Of a DNA stretch of 64,000 nt, positions 33,201 to 41,995 are shown piece after piece. The stretch covers positions 62,001 to 126,000 of the forward strand of contig QEVF01000014.1 of the NCBI GenBank assembly GCA_003576915.1, in the 5' to 3' direction. Source of the stretch: Planctomycetota bacterium. Lineage in GTDB: Bacteria > Planctomycetota > UBA8742 > UBA2392. The stretch's first letter is position 1. Every line of letters begins with the position of its first letter. The notes under the pieces were generated by a model. It was not told the origin of the DNA. It searched no databases and saw nothing but the letters and a program-made list of their open reading frames with translations. Position numbers and translations under genes: made by a program.

Positions 33201-34349
33201 ATGCGTAAACGCCAGGCCGGAGTGCTGCTGCTGGAAGATGGAAGGGCATTCAAGGGCCGTTTGTTCGGCGCTTCGAGGAAGGGCTTTGGCGAGGTCGTTT
33301 TCAACACGGCCCTGACGGGCTATCAGGAAGTCCTGAGCGACCCCAGCTACGCGGGCCAGATTGTCGTGATGACGGCCGCCCAGATCGGCAACTACGGCAT
33401 CAACTCCGAAGACAACGAGTGCGAGAAACTCTGGCTCAGCGGCTTTGTGATTCGCGAGCTATCCGGCGTCACCAGCAATTTCCGCAGCGAGCGTTCCCTC
33501 AACGACTTTCTAGAGGCCATGGGCGTGCCCGCCATTGACGGCCTGGACACCCGCGCGCTCACCCTGCACCTGCGTACCCACGGCGCCATGCGCGGCGTGA
33601 TTGCCCCGGAGTCCAACGCCGAGAAACTGCTCGACGAAGTGCTGCAAAGCCCGGAAATGGAAGGCCAGGACCTCGTCAAGGAAGTGTCCTGCGCCCGTGC
33701 CTACGACTTCACGGCGGGCTTTGAGAGCGAGTTTGCCGACAAGCTCAACTTGCCCCGGCGCGAGGGCCCGCGCATCCGTTGCGCCGCCATCGACTACGGC
33801 GCCAAGGCCAACATACTTCGCTGCCTCGTGCAGGCGGGCTTTGAGGTGCGGGTGTTCCCTGCCCGGGCCAAACTGGAGGAGATTCTGGCCTGGAATCCCC
33901 AGGCTGCCTTCCTTTCCAACGGGCCCGGAGATCCCGCCGCGCTGCCCCACGAAATCTCCGTCGTGAAGGGGCTTATCGCGCGCAAGCTGCCGGTTTTCGG
34001 CATCTGCCTCGGGCACCAGTTGCTCACCTGGGCCATGGGCGGCAAGACCTATAAACTCAAGTTCGGCCATCACGCAGCCAATCACCCCGTCAAGGAGCTG
34101 GCCACCGGCCGCGTTGAAATCACCAGCCAGAACCACGGCTTTGCCACCGACCCCCAGAGCCTGCCCGAAGACGTCGAGGTCACGCACCTGAACATCAACG
34201 ACAACACCGTCAGCGGTATCCGCCACAAAGTGCTTCCCGTATTCGGCGTGCAGTATCACCCTGAGGCCAGCCCCGGCCCCCACGACTCCCTGCACCTCTT
34301 TGCCCGCTTCTACGCTATGGCTGAAAGCGCGCTGGCCGCCCGCGTGTAA
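33201..34349 (+). CDS. carA: Carbamoyl-phosphate synthase small (glutaminase) subunit
   Basis: Supplies ammonia from glutamine to CarB for pyrimidine and arginine synthesis. The 382-residue product has the N-terminal domain (LLLEDGRAFKGRLFG, FNTALTGYQEVLSDPSYAGQ) and the class I glutaminase domain with nucleophile Cys in FGICLGHQLL, and the His-Glu pair in QYHPEASPGPHD. The ATG at 33201 follows GGAG; the longer open frame to 33036 would run back into the hairpin element. carB is not adjacent, which is unusual but not rare. Confidence 0.96.
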   Translation: MRKRQAGVLLLEDGRAFKGRLFGASRKGFGEVVFNTALTGYQEVLSDPSYAGQIVVMTAAQIGNYGINSEDNECEKLWLSGFVIRELSGVTSNFRSERSLNDFLEAMGVPAIDGLDTRALTLHLRTHGAMRGVIAPESNAEKLLDEVLQSPEMEGQDLVKEVSCARAYDFTAGFESEFADKLNLPRREGPRIRCAAIDYGAKANILRCLVQAGFEVRVFPARAKLEEILAWNPQAAFLSNGPGDPAALPHEISVVKGLIARKLPVFGICLGHQLLTWAMGGKTYKLKFGHHAANHPVKELATGRVEITSQNHGFATDPQSLPEDVEVTHLNINDNTVSGIRHKVLPVFGVQYHPEASPGPHDSLHLFARFYAMAESALAARV

Positions 34350-34372
34350 GCCCCTTTTGCCCCCCTGGCTTG

Positions 34373-34378
34373 TAGAAT
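34373..34378 (+). promoter_or_regulatory. -10 box of a probable leaderless promoter (amrS)
   Basis: TAGAAT followed by AGGGCC and the ATG at 34385, with no ribosome site between the carA stop and the ATG. Confidence 0.5.
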
Positions 34379-34384
34379 AGGGCC

Positions 34385-35476
34385 ATGGGTGCAGATGCCT
34401 CCATTGTTGCCACGAAGTACTGGCACAAGTTGCCCGACGGCCGCGCCCAGTGCGACCTGTGCCCGCGCTACTGCAAGCTCGCCGAAGGCCAGCGCGGCTT
34501 CTGCTTCGTGCGCCAGAATCTCAATGACCAGATCGTCCTTACCACCTACGGTCGCAGCTCGGGCTTCTGCATCGATCCCATCGAGAAGAAGCCGCTCAAC
34601 CATTATCTGCCCGGCACGAGCATCCTCAGCTTCGGCACCGCGGGCTGCAACCTGGGCTGCCGCTTCTGCCAGAACTGGGACATTTCCAAGAGCCGCGAAA
34701 TCGACACCCTGGCCGACCAGGCCTCGCCCGAACTCGTGGCGCGCGCGGCCAAGAAGCTGGGCTGCTCGAGTGTGGCGTTCACGTACAACGACCCTGTGAT
34801 TTTCCATGAATACGCCATCGACATCGCCAGGGAGTGCCACAAGCTGGACATCAAGACCGTGGCCGTGACAGCGGGCTACATGTGCGACGAGCCGCGCCGC
34901 GAATTTTACCGATACATGGACGCGGCCAACGTCGACCTCAAGGGCTTCACGGAGGAGTTCTACAAAAGGGTGTGCATCGGCGAGTTGCAGCCTGTGCTTG
35001 ACACGCTCGTTTACCTGAAGAAAGAAACGAGCGTGTGGTTTGAGGTCACGACGCTGCTGATCCCCGACACCAACGACAGCACGCAGGAAATCGAGAAGCT
35101 GTGCCGGTGGTATGCCGACAATCTGGGGCCTGACGTGCCCCTGCACTTCACGGCCTTTCACCCTGATTTCAAGATGACGGACAAGCCGCCCACGCCGGCA
35201 AGCACGCTCACGCGCGCCCGCGAGATAGCGCTGAAACATGGCCTGCGTTACGTGTTCACGGGCAATGTGCACGATGAAGCGGGTGGCAGCACCTATTGCC
35301 ACCACTGCCAGCAGAAGCTGATTGGCCGCGACTGGTACGAGATCACGGCCTGGAACCTGGATGCCCAGGGACGCTGCAACAGGTGCCAGACCCCCTGCGC
35401 GGGCGTGTTCAACAGGAAGCCCGGAACCTGGGGTGCCAAGCGCCAGCCCGTGCGTTTGCGCGACTTCGCCGCGTGA
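34385..35476 (+). CDS. amrS: AmmeMemoRadiSam-system radical SAM protein
   Basis: A 363-residue radical SAM enzyme. The iron-sulfur motif is CNLGCRFCQN near residue 88. An N-terminal CDLCPRYC and GFCFVRQN add possible cluster or zinc ligands, typical of the AmrS family (PflA-like). The C terminus has CHHCQQKLIGRDWYE and CNRCQTPC, a probable zinc site. AmrS usually occurs with AmrA and AmrB (Memo-like), neither of which is in the window. The reaction is not established in the literature I know. It probably has a leaderless mRNA. Confidence 0.9.
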   Translation: MGADASIVATKYWHKLPDGRAQCDLCPRYCKLAEGQRGFCFVRQNLNDQIVLTTYGRSSGFCIDPIEKKPLNHYLPGTSILSFGTAGCNLGCRFCQNWDISKSREIDTLADQASPELVARAAKKLGCSSVAFTYNDPVIFHEYAIDIARECHKLDIKTVAVTAGYMCDEPRREFYRYMDAANVDLKGFTEEFYKRVCIGELQPVLDTLVYLKKETSVWFEVTTLLIPDTNDSTQEIEKLCRWYADNLGPDVPLHFTAFHPDFKMTDKPPTPASTLTRAREIALKHGLRYVFTGNVHDEAGGSTYCHHCQQKLIGRDWYEITAWNLDAQGRCNRCQTPCAGVFNRKPGTWGAKRQPVRLRDFAA

Positions 35477-35539
35477 AGGCGCGCCCCGCCCAAAAAATCC
35501 TGACCCCTTTTTGGCCTCGGGCGGCACTCCTAGGCTGTC

Positions 35540-36055
35540 ATGCTCATGGCCGCAGAACCAAAACTCGAGCTGGAAAGGCTCGTGGAGGCCCACCAGCGCG
35601 GGGTCTGGCGCTACCTGCGTTTTCTGGGCGCCGGCGAGTCCGAAGCGGACGACCTGACCCAGGAGACCTTTCTTGAGGTCTGGCGCAAACCCTTTGAGCA
35701 GCAGACGCCGCAGGCCACGGCGGCCTACCTGCGCTGCGTGGCCAAAAACCGCTTTCTGATGTTCATCCGGGCGCGCGGCCGTCGCCCGGCGGTCATCGAC
35801 CTGGAGCAAGCCGAGCACGACTTCGCCCAGTTCGCCCGCGACGACGGCGGCGACTCTCAGGTGGACGCCCTGACGGACTGCATGGGCAGGCTCGACGGTC
35901 GGGCGCGCCAGGCCGTGGACTTGTTCTATCGCGACGGACATTCGCGTCAGCAGGCCGCGCAACTGATGCACATGAAGGAAGAGGGTTTCAAAACATTGCT
36001 GCGCCGCGTCAAGGAACTGCTGCGCGAGTGCATGGAAAGGCGGAGCCAGACATGA
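35540..36055 (+). CDS. ECF RNA polymerase sigma factor (module 2)
   Basis: A 171-residue sigma-70 family protein. Region 2 is in LVEAHQRGVWRYLRFLGAG and ADDLTQETFLEVWRKPF. Region 4 is in GRLDGRARQAVDLFYRDGHSRQQAAQLMHMKEEG (in parts), with KTLLRRVKELLRECM. It uses a short, divergent HTH. The stop overlaps the start of the FecR-type protein (ATGA at 36052-36055), so the sigma factor and its presumed anti-sigma factor are made in a fixed ratio. The start could be 35540 or 35546 (MAAEPK); no strong ribosome site favours either. Confidence 0.88.
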   Translation: MLMAAEPKLELERLVEAHQRGVWRYLRFLGAGESEADDLTQETFLEVWRKPFEQQTPQATAAYLRCVAKNRFLMFIRARGRRPAVIDLEQAEHDFAQFARDDGGDSQVDALTDCMGRLDGRARQAVDLFYRDGHSRQQAAQLMHMKEEGFKTLLRRVKELLRECMERRSQT

Positions 36056-37521
36056 ACGAAAGCCAGGACCGCCTGCTGGACCAGTTCATCGAGGAAGCGG
36101 CGCGCAAGAACGGCCCGCCGGACCTGCGCGCCCGAATCCTCTCGGCTGCAAGGGCCCCGCGCGTGACGGGCAAACTGGCAGTTTTGCCCCGACGCCCCCT
36201 GCGCCTGCTGCCTATCGCCATCACGGCCCTGGCCGCGCTGCTGGTGGTGACGGTGCTGGCGAACATCGACTTTATCCGCGATCTGGTGGCGCGTCCGCAG
36301 GGCGACAGCGCCCATCGCAGCGCCGGCCAGACGTCGCCCGGCCAGGCCCCCGCGCCGTCACCATGGCCCCACGAAGACGCCGCACCCGCCCCCGTGCCGG
36401 GCGCCCGCGACGGGGCCGCCCCGTCCCCGGCACCGAAAGCGCACCGCGAACAACCTGAGGAAACTCCGCCCGGGCCCGGCCATGCGGCCAAGGGCCCGGA
36501 GTCGGAGGAGCCCGGGCATGCCACACCCCAAAGGCCCAGCCCCGAGGGGGAGGTTGAGAGGCCCCGGCAGCCCGAGGAAACCGCCCCGCCCAAGGCTTCC
36601 CCGCCGCCGAAGCCCGCCGTCATCGCCACCGTGATGGGCAAACCCAGGCTCAAGCTTCGCTATGGCGAGGATGAAGCCTGGAGCGAGCACGACGGGGGCG
36701 AACTGAAGTCCGGTGTGCAACTTCAGGTGCGCGGCTACGTGGACCTTGCCCTGACCTCAGGCGGACTCCTGCGCATCGGCGGCGAAGTCGTGCTGACGGG
36801 CGACGCTACGAGGCTCGAATCATCCATCCTCAAGGACGAGCTTTACATCGATAATCGTGGCTGCAGCCAACCTGTCACGGTGGTCTGCCAGAAACTATTT
36901 GCCGAGCTGAAGGACGGAGCGGCGCTCTTTTCCCCCGCGCAGGGTGCGCTGGAAATCGCCTGCCTGGAGGGCGAAGTCAGCACCCCCGCGGGCAACGTAG
37001 AGGCCGGCCGCATGAAGCGCCTGACGTCCCGCGGCCTCGGCGCGGCCAAGCCGCTGGCGCAAAGCCGCATGCTCGACGATGTGCCCGCCCGCACCCTGCT
37101 GCGCGAGGACTTCGATCAGGAGCCCCTGGGCGGCCTTTACGGCGGGACGCTGGGCAACGGCCAAGCCGTCGCTGCGGGCCACGGCCAGGCGGTAGCCTTC
37201 CGCTACAACCCGACGCTGGCGGTGCTGCCGCGCATGGCTGTGAAGATGCGGGTGCGCGCCGTGAGGGCTCAGCGCCTGCAGCTTGAACTGTTTGAGCAGG
37301 GCGGCCGCGAGCAGCCCTGGCTGATACATCTCACGCCCAAGGCGGGCGAATGGGTCGAAATCACCGTGAAATTCAGCGATCTCAGGCTGCGCGACCAGCC
37401 CCAGGCGCGGCTGGCGGCCCCGACGCTGCTGAGGAACTTCAAGCTCTACGTCGAGGGCGACAAAGACGCCCTTCTGGAAATTGACTGGGTCGAGTTCGTG
37501 CGGCTTGGGCCGCAGGAGTAA
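36052..37521 (+). CDS. Membrane-anchored FecR-type putative anti-sigma factor with C-terminal jelly-roll-like region (module 2)
   Basis: A 489-residue protein. Residues 1-50 are helical and cytoplasmic (QDRLLDQFIEEAARKNGPPDL). One membrane helix lies near 53-72 (LLPIAITALAALLVVTVLA). A long Pro-rich linker covers about 85-185. A FecR-like beta domain covers about 190-340 (KLRYGEDEAWSEHDGGELKS, GGLLRIGGEVVLTGDA, GCSQPVTVVCQKLFAEL). A C-terminal beta-sandwich (FDQEPLGGLYGGTLGNG, KAGEWVEITVKFSDLRL) resembles CBM/LamG-like folds. This suggests an outer sensor, perhaps of carbohydrate, that controls the coupled sigma factor; inference only. Confidence 0.72.
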   Translation: MNESQDRLLDQFIEEAARKNGPPDLRARILSAARAPRVTGKLAVLPRRPLRLLPIAITALAALLVVTVLANIDFIRDLVARPQGDSAHRSAGQTSPGQAPAPSPWPHEDAAPAPVPGARDGAAPSPAPKAHREQPEETPPGPGHAAKGPESEEPGHATPQRPSPEGEVERPRQPEETAPPKASPPPKPAVIATVMGKPRLKLRYGEDEAWSEHDGGELKSGVQLQVRGYVDLALTSGGLLRIGGEVVLTGDATRLESSILKDELYIDNRGCSQPVTVVCQKLFAELKDGAALFSPAQGALEIACLEGEVSTPAGNVEAGRMKRLTSRGLGAAKPLAQSRMLDDVPARTLLREDFDQEPLGGLYGGTLGNGQAVAAGHGQAVAFRYNPTLAVLPRMAVKMRVRAVRAQRLQLELFEQGGREQPWLIHLTPKAGEWVEITVKFSDLRLRDQPQARLAAPTLLRNFKLYVEGDKDALLEIDWVEFVRLGPQE

Positions 37522-37529
37522 TGACTTCA

Positions 37530-37552
37530 GGCGCCGGCGGCCTGCCGGCGCC
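37530..37552. other. GC-rich inverted repeat after the FecR gene
   Basis: A perfect 9-bp stem GGCGCCGGC / GCCGGCGCC with a 5-nt loop in the 82-bp gap before the lipoprotein gene. It may act as a terminator or stabilise mRNA. Confidence 0.4.
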
Positions 37553-37603
37553 GGGCGCGCAGCGCCTGACTGCCGCGGCCGCGAGCCGCGCCAAGGGGGA
37601 ACT

Positions 37604-39493
37604 ATGAAATACGCAATGCTGGCCGTTGTGGCTCTTATGCTTGCCGCCTGTGACGGCGGATCTTCGGGCTCTCTGGGTCTGCCCGGCGCCTTGTCCATCA
37701 CAACGACAGGCCTGCCCGGCGCCATGGTCAGCGCCGCCTATTCGCAGTTGCTGGGGGCCTCCGGAGGCACCCAGCCCTACACCTGGCAGGTAACCTCCGG
37801 CAGCCTGCCCGGCGGGATGACCCTTGACACGTCAACGGGCTTGATCAGCGGCACGCCCTCCGTGCTGGGCACCAGCAGTTTCACCGTGCAGTGCACCGAC
37901 AGCGCGCCCACGGCCGCCGTGGCAACCCGTGCCCTGAGCATTACGGTGGCGCCTGCCGGCGGGACCCTGAGCATCACGACGTCAAGCCTGCCCGCGGGCA
38001 CCCAGGGCAGCGCCTATTCGGCCACACTTACGGCGACCGGCGGCACGACGCCCTACACCTGGAGCATCACGGCGGGCGCGTTGCATGCCGGCTTGAGCCT
38101 GACCCAGTCGACGGGTTCGATTTCCGGTACGCCCGGCGCAAGCGGCAGCAGCAACATCACGTTCATGGTGACCGACAGCGGCACGCCCGCGCAGACTGAC
38201 ACCAAGGTGCTGCCGCTGGCGGTGAATTCCAGCGGCTCGCAGTATGACCCGGCCTGGGGCGGCAGCACGCCGGCCTCGACCATTCAGTTCACCTATAACT
38301 CGGGCCAGACCTCCGAGCAGAACTGGGCGGCCCTGGCCGCGGCCATGAACGCGCTGACGCCCGGTCAGAAGCTGGTGATCGGCGCGGGAACGTACACCAA
38401 GACCAATTTCTACAATCTCACGTGCAGCGGCAACGCGACGGCGCCCATCTGGATCGAGGCCGCTGCTGGCGCCACCGTGGTCATCAACCACAGCGGTACG
38501 AGCCAGAACATCCTCAACGTGGGCTCTGGCAGCCCTGTGCGCTACCTGGCCATCCGCAACATCGAATTCACGGGCGGCAGCCATGGCATACGCTTTTATG
38601 ACTGCCAGAACATCTGGTTTGACCGCAACAAGGTCCACGGCACGGGCGACGCGGGCATCTCCACCAATACGAACAACACCAGCTTCATGCACATCACCCG
38701 CAACGAGATCTATGACACCGACGGCACGGGTGAGGGTATGTATCTCGGCGCCAACAACGGCGCCGTCATCATGAGCCAGAGCATCATCGCGCTGAATCAC
38801 GTCCACCACACCAACAAGGCCTCCGTCACGCAGGGCGACGGCATCGAACTCAAGCAGGGTTCCTGGGGCAACCTGATAGCCGAAAACCTGGTCCATGACT
38901 GCAAATACCCCTGCATTCTCGTCTATGGCACGGCGGGTCAGGCGCAGAACATCGTCGAACGCAACACCTGCTACAACTCCGGCGACAACGCCATGCAGAT
39001 TCAGGGCGAGTGCATTGTGCGCAACAACCTGGTCATCAACGCCACGGGCAGCGCCTTTGCCAGCCAGTACCACCAGGGCAACCCGACGAACCTCCAGGTC
39101 ATCCACAACACGTTCGTCAACTCCGGTCGCGCCGTGAACCTCAGCGCCTGGCAGGGCGCCTCGAACATGGTGTTTGCGAACAATGTCTGCTACAGCCAGA
39201 GCAGCGACGCGATTCGTTTCGCGACGGGCAACACGGGCGTCACCTGTGTGGGCAACGTGATTGCGGGCGCCCTGGTCAGTGTGCCGGCGGGCGCAACCGT
39301 GGCCACCGGCAACACGGCCAACCCCCTGGCCGACTTCACGAACGTGACCTGGAATGCCACGTCGCGAAACGCCCTGCCCGTGGCCGGCTGTGCCATCATT
39401 GGCGCGGGCAACGCCACCCACGCGGTGACCAACGACATCACCGGCGCCACGCGCGCAGGTTCCCTCGAAAGCGGCTGCTACGACCGGCCCTAG
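37604..39493 (+). CDS. Lipoprotein with two Ig-like (putative Ig) domains and a right-handed beta-helix
   Basis: A 629-residue lipoprotein. The signal ends in LMLAAC (lipobox, Cys at about 16). Two He_PIG-like domains follow (about 30-120 and 125-220), each with LSITT, GGTTPYTW or GGTQPYTW, and GLISGTP/GSISGTP. Then a Gly/Asn/Ser-rich right-handed parallel beta-helix (about 235-600), seen as NIWFDRNKVHGTGDAG, MHITRNEIYDTDGTG, NLIAENLVHDC, and IVRNNLVINATGSA. Such helices bind or cleave polysaccharides, but catalytic residues cannot be assigned. The start ATG at 37604 follows AAGGGGGA. It is probably an outer-membrane or surface protein, and may be a target of the ECF module just upstream. Confidence 0.82.
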   Translation: MKYAMLAVVALMLAACDGGSSGSLGLPGALSITTTGLPGAMVSAAYSQLLGASGGTQPYTWQVTSGSLPGGMTLDTSTGLISGTPSVLGTSSFTVQCTDSAPTAAVATRALSITVAPAGGTLSITTSSLPAGTQGSAYSATLTATGGTTPYTWSITAGALHAGLSLTQSTGSISGTPGASGSSNITFMVTDSGTPAQTDTKVLPLAVNSSGSQYDPAWGGSTPASTIQFTYNSGQTSEQNWAALAAAMNALTPGQKLVIGAGTYTKTNFYNLTCSGNATAPIWIEAAAGATVVINHSGTSQNILNVGSGSPVRYLAIRNIEFTGGSHGIRFYDCQNIWFDRNKVHGTGDAGISTNTNNTSFMHITRNEIYDTDGTGEGMYLGANNGAVIMSQSIIALNHVHHTNKASVTQGDGIELKQGSWGNLIAENLVHDCKYPCILVYGTAGQAQNIVERNTCYNSGDNAMQIQGECIVRNNLVINATGSAFASQYHQGNPTNLQVIHNTFVNSGRAVNLSAWQGASNMVFANNVCYSQSSDAIRFATGNTGVTCVGNVIAGALVSVPAGATVATGNTANPLADFTNVTWNATSRNALPVAGCAIIGAGNATHAVTNDITGATRAGSLESGCYDRP

Positions 39494-39523
39494 ACGCGGC
39501 AGGGCACTCGTCGATCAGGCGCT

Positions 39524-39568
39524 GGCGACCGGCAGGACAGCTCTTTGGGGCTGGCTCTGCCGGTCGCC
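39524..39568. other. Long hairpin between lipoprotein genes
   Basis: GGCGACCGGCAG (39524-39535) and CTGCCGGTCGCC (39557-39568) pair over 12 bp. Inside, CAGCTC and GGGCTG can add about 6 bp with one G-T wobble, leaving a TTTG loop. CAGGC/GCCTG pairing can extend the outside. No T run follows. It lies 30 nt after the beta-helix lipoprotein and could end that transcript. Confidence 0.5.
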
Positions 39569-39645
39569 TGCCTGCTCCCCGGGTTGCGCACGGAGGGCTT
39601 TGAAGCCACACTGGCTCTCCCTGGTTGCCCCGGTTTGAGCCTGCC

Positions 39646-40308
39646 ATGCACTGTCGCTTCCTGCTGGTGCTGATCTTTCCCGCGCTGCTTTGCGGCGCCT
39701 GCTCATCGACATCCGAGCCCGGCGACGGGCCGCGCGCCGCAGACCCGTCGTCGGACACGGAGACCATCGAGTGGGCCGACCGGAACATCGGCGACGTGCG
39801 CATTTTCTATTACGTCAAGCCCGGAGCGCGAGGCGCCTCGGGCGTGGAACACAACGAAGACCAGAAGGAAGTGCGCATCACCCTGATCAACCGCACCCAT
39901 TCGCTCTACCGCGGCATGCCCGATTCTCGCCTGGCCCGCGAGGAGTTCTACCTCTCCAACGCTGACGCCCACGACCTGCTGGTCATCCTTCAGGACAAGG
40001 TCCGGTTCTTCGAGCGCAACATGGCCGTGAACATCGGCAACAGCGACCCCGTCAAAAAGGTCAAGGCCGACAGCCGCGCCGACCGCATGATCGCCGTGGA
40101 GATCATCCGTGACGGCAAAGTGGATTGCAGCTACCTGATGCGTCCGCGCGAGCAGTACATCGTCAATCCCAGCGAGGCCGACAAGACCCGCTACCGCCGC
40201 TTCAACGACGCCCAGGAGTGGGTGCTGCGCTATTCGCGCTGGGCCTTGCCGCGCGGCGGCGCCGGCGAGGGCTACAAGGGCGAGGAGTTCGGCAAGGGCC
40301 GCCGCTGA
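39646..40308 (+). CDS. Hypothetical lipoprotein
   Basis: A 220-residue lipoprotein of unknown function. The signal peptide ends in LLCGAC (lipobox, Cys at about 17), followed by a Ser/Thr-rich linker. The body is rich in charged residues with beta/alpha pattern (RNIGDVRIFYYVKPGARGA, KEVRITLINRTHSLYRGMP, SRADRMIAVEIIRDGKVDC). I choose the ATG at 39646, as an upstream in-frame start at 39625 only adds residues before the signal peptide. It ends 7 nt before ribF and may be co-transcribed with it, though no functional link is visible. Confidence 0.75.
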   Translation: MHCRFLLVLIFPALLCGACSSTSEPGDGPRAADPSSDTETIEWADRNIGDVRIFYYVKPGARGASGVEHNEDQKEVRITLINRTHSLYRGMPDSRLAREEFYLSNADAHDLLVILQDKVRFFERNMAVNIGNSDPVKKVKADSRADRMIAVEIIRDGKVDCSYLMRPREQYIVNPSEADKTRYRRFNDAQEWVLRYSRWALPRGGAGEGYKGEEFGKGRR

Positions 40309-40315
40309 CCGCCGG

Positions 40316-41269
40316 ATGAACACCTTCCGATCATTCGAGGAGTTCACGAGTCAGGGCGCGGAAATTGCGGGCGCGCGGCCACTCGTCACCGTGGGCAGCT
40401 TTGATGGTCTGCACCTCGGCCACCAGTACCTGGTGGCCGAGCTGGTGGAATGGGCGCGGCGCGAGAGCGCGCCCTGCGTGGTGGTGACATTCTCGGTGCA
40501 TCCGCGCGAGTTCATGACCGGAAAGCCCATGCCCGCCCTGACCACACCCGAACACAAGCGGCGCCTGCTGCTCAAGGCCGGCGTGGATGCCGTGCTGCTG
40601 CTGCACTTTGATGAGAAACTGCAGAAGGTCTCGGCCCGCGAGTTCATGGAGCAGTATGTCCGGGGCCGGCTCAACGCGCGTGCCATGCTGGTCGGGTTCA
40701 ACAATCGCATCGGCAAGGACGGCGAGGGCAGCTTTGAGGTGCTGCGCGAGATCGGCCGTGCCATCGGCGTGGAGGTGCGCGAGGCCGAGCGCGTGGAAGT
40801 GTCCGGCCAGGCCATGAGCTCCAGCGCCATCCGCCAGCATGTGCAGAACGGTGATTTTCTCTGGGCGCGCAAGATGCTGGGGCGCGCCTACAGCATCGTG
40901 GGCCAGGTGATCCACGGCGACCAGCGGGGCCGCACCCTGGGTTTTCCCACAGCCAACATATCGCTGCTGGGCCTGGCCTCGCCTCCCCTGGGCGTTTATG
41001 GCGTGCGCGTGTACCTCGACGGGAGGCAGTGGCTGGGTGCTGCCAACATCGGCACCCGCCCCACCGTGGACCCCATGCGCCGCCTGCCCCTGCTTGAGGT
41101 TCACTTGCTGGACTTCTCCGGCGACCTCTATGGGAGGGAGATCGAGGTGGAGTTCCTTTTCAAACTGCGCGAGGAGCGTCGCTTTTCAGGATTGGACGCC
41201 CTCAAGGCCCAGCTCGCCGCCGACGTGACCGAGATCCGCCGGCGCGGGGATCTTTCAGAGGCCCGTTAG
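40316..41269 (+). CDS. ribF: Bifunctional riboflavin kinase / FAD synthetase
   Basis: Makes FMN and FAD from riboflavin. The 317-residue product has the N-terminal nucleotidyltransferase (VTVGSFDGLHLGHQYLV, a HxGH motif) and the C-terminal kinase (IVGQVIHGDQRGRTLGFPTANI, with PTAN, and YGVRVYL...GAANIGTRPT). Length is normal. There is no FMN riboswitch upstream; the start is only 7 nt after the preceding lipoprotein gene. Confidence 0.95.
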   Translation: MNTFRSFEEFTSQGAEIAGARPLVTVGSFDGLHLGHQYLVAELVEWARRESAPCVVVTFSVHPREFMTGKPMPALTTPEHKRRLLLKAGVDAVLLLHFDEKLQKVSAREFMEQYVRGRLNARAMLVGFNNRIGKDGEGSFEVLREIGRAIGVEVREAERVEVSGQAMSSSAIRQHVQNGDFLWARKMLGRAYSIVGQVIHGDQRGRTLGFPTANISLLGLASPPLGVYGVRVYLDGRQWLGAANIGTRPTVDPMRRLPLLEVHLLDFSGDLYGREIEVEFLFKLREERRFSGLDALKAQLAADVTEIRRRGDLSEAR

Positions 41270-41354
41270 CACATCGCCTGGGATTTCGCTATAAGGCCAC
41301 CCCTGCTGCGGGGGGCCATCGCCCCGCCCTCAGCGCCCCCGAAACGGTGCAGAC

Positions 41355-41909
41355 ATGCCTGACCTCACAGCCGCGCGCGAAGAACTCAAGCAACTGATCG
41401 GCAGGACCATCGCCGAAGGGCCCGTGAAGCTGGCCAGCGGCAAGATGAGCGACTTTTACATCGATGGCCGCCTCACGACCCTCTCGGGCCGCGGCCTGGA
41501 GCTGATGTCGCGCCTCTTTTACGAGCGCATCAAGGCCTTGAACGTGGTGGCCGTGGGCGGGCCCACCATGGGCGCTGACCCCGTGGTGGCGGGCATCATC
41601 ATGGAAAGCGCGCGGCAGGGCGCACCTCTGAGTGGATTTCTGATCCGCAAGGAGCCCAAGGGGCACGGCATGCAGCGCTGGGTGGAAGGCCCGGCCCTGG
41701 CCGACGGCGCGCGGGTGGTGGTGGTGGAGGATGTGGTGACCTCCGGCGGCAGCGCCCTGAAGGCCATTGAGGGTCTGCGCACGCAGTACAAGCCCAACAT
41801 CGTGAAAATCATGGCCCTCGTGGACCGCATGGAAGGCGCCCAGGAAGCCTTGACCAAGGCGGGCTTTGAGTTCGAAGCCCTGTTCAGCCGCCGCGACTTC
41901 GGCCGCTAG
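41355..41909 (+). CDS. pyrE: Orotate phosphoribosyltransferase
   Basis: Joins orotate with PRPP to give orotidine monophosphate in pyrimidine synthesis. The 184-residue product has KLASGKMSDFYIDGRLTTLS, GGPTMGADPVVAGI, FLIRKEPKGHGMQRWVEG, and the PRPP motif VVVVEDVVTSGGSALKAI. It is slightly short but complete. A TATAAG box near 41290 may be its -10 element. It is 85 nt from ribF and has no other pyrimidine gene next to it; carA is about 7 kb away. Confidence 0.94.
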   Translation: MPDLTAAREELKQLIGRTIAEGPVKLASGKMSDFYIDGRLTTLSGRGLELMSRLFYERIKALNVVAVGGPTMGADPVVAGIIMESARQGAPLSGFLIRKEPKGHGMQRWVEGPALADGARVVVVEDVVTSGGSALKAIEGLRTQYKPNIVKIMALVDRMEGAQEALTKAGFEFEALFSRRDFGR

Positions 41910-41995
41910 CAGACCGTCCTGCCGCTCCCACTGCAGTGCGGGTTTGTAGCACACCAAGACTGGAGGCCTTGGACTGACCATGTCTGACCGAGGCC

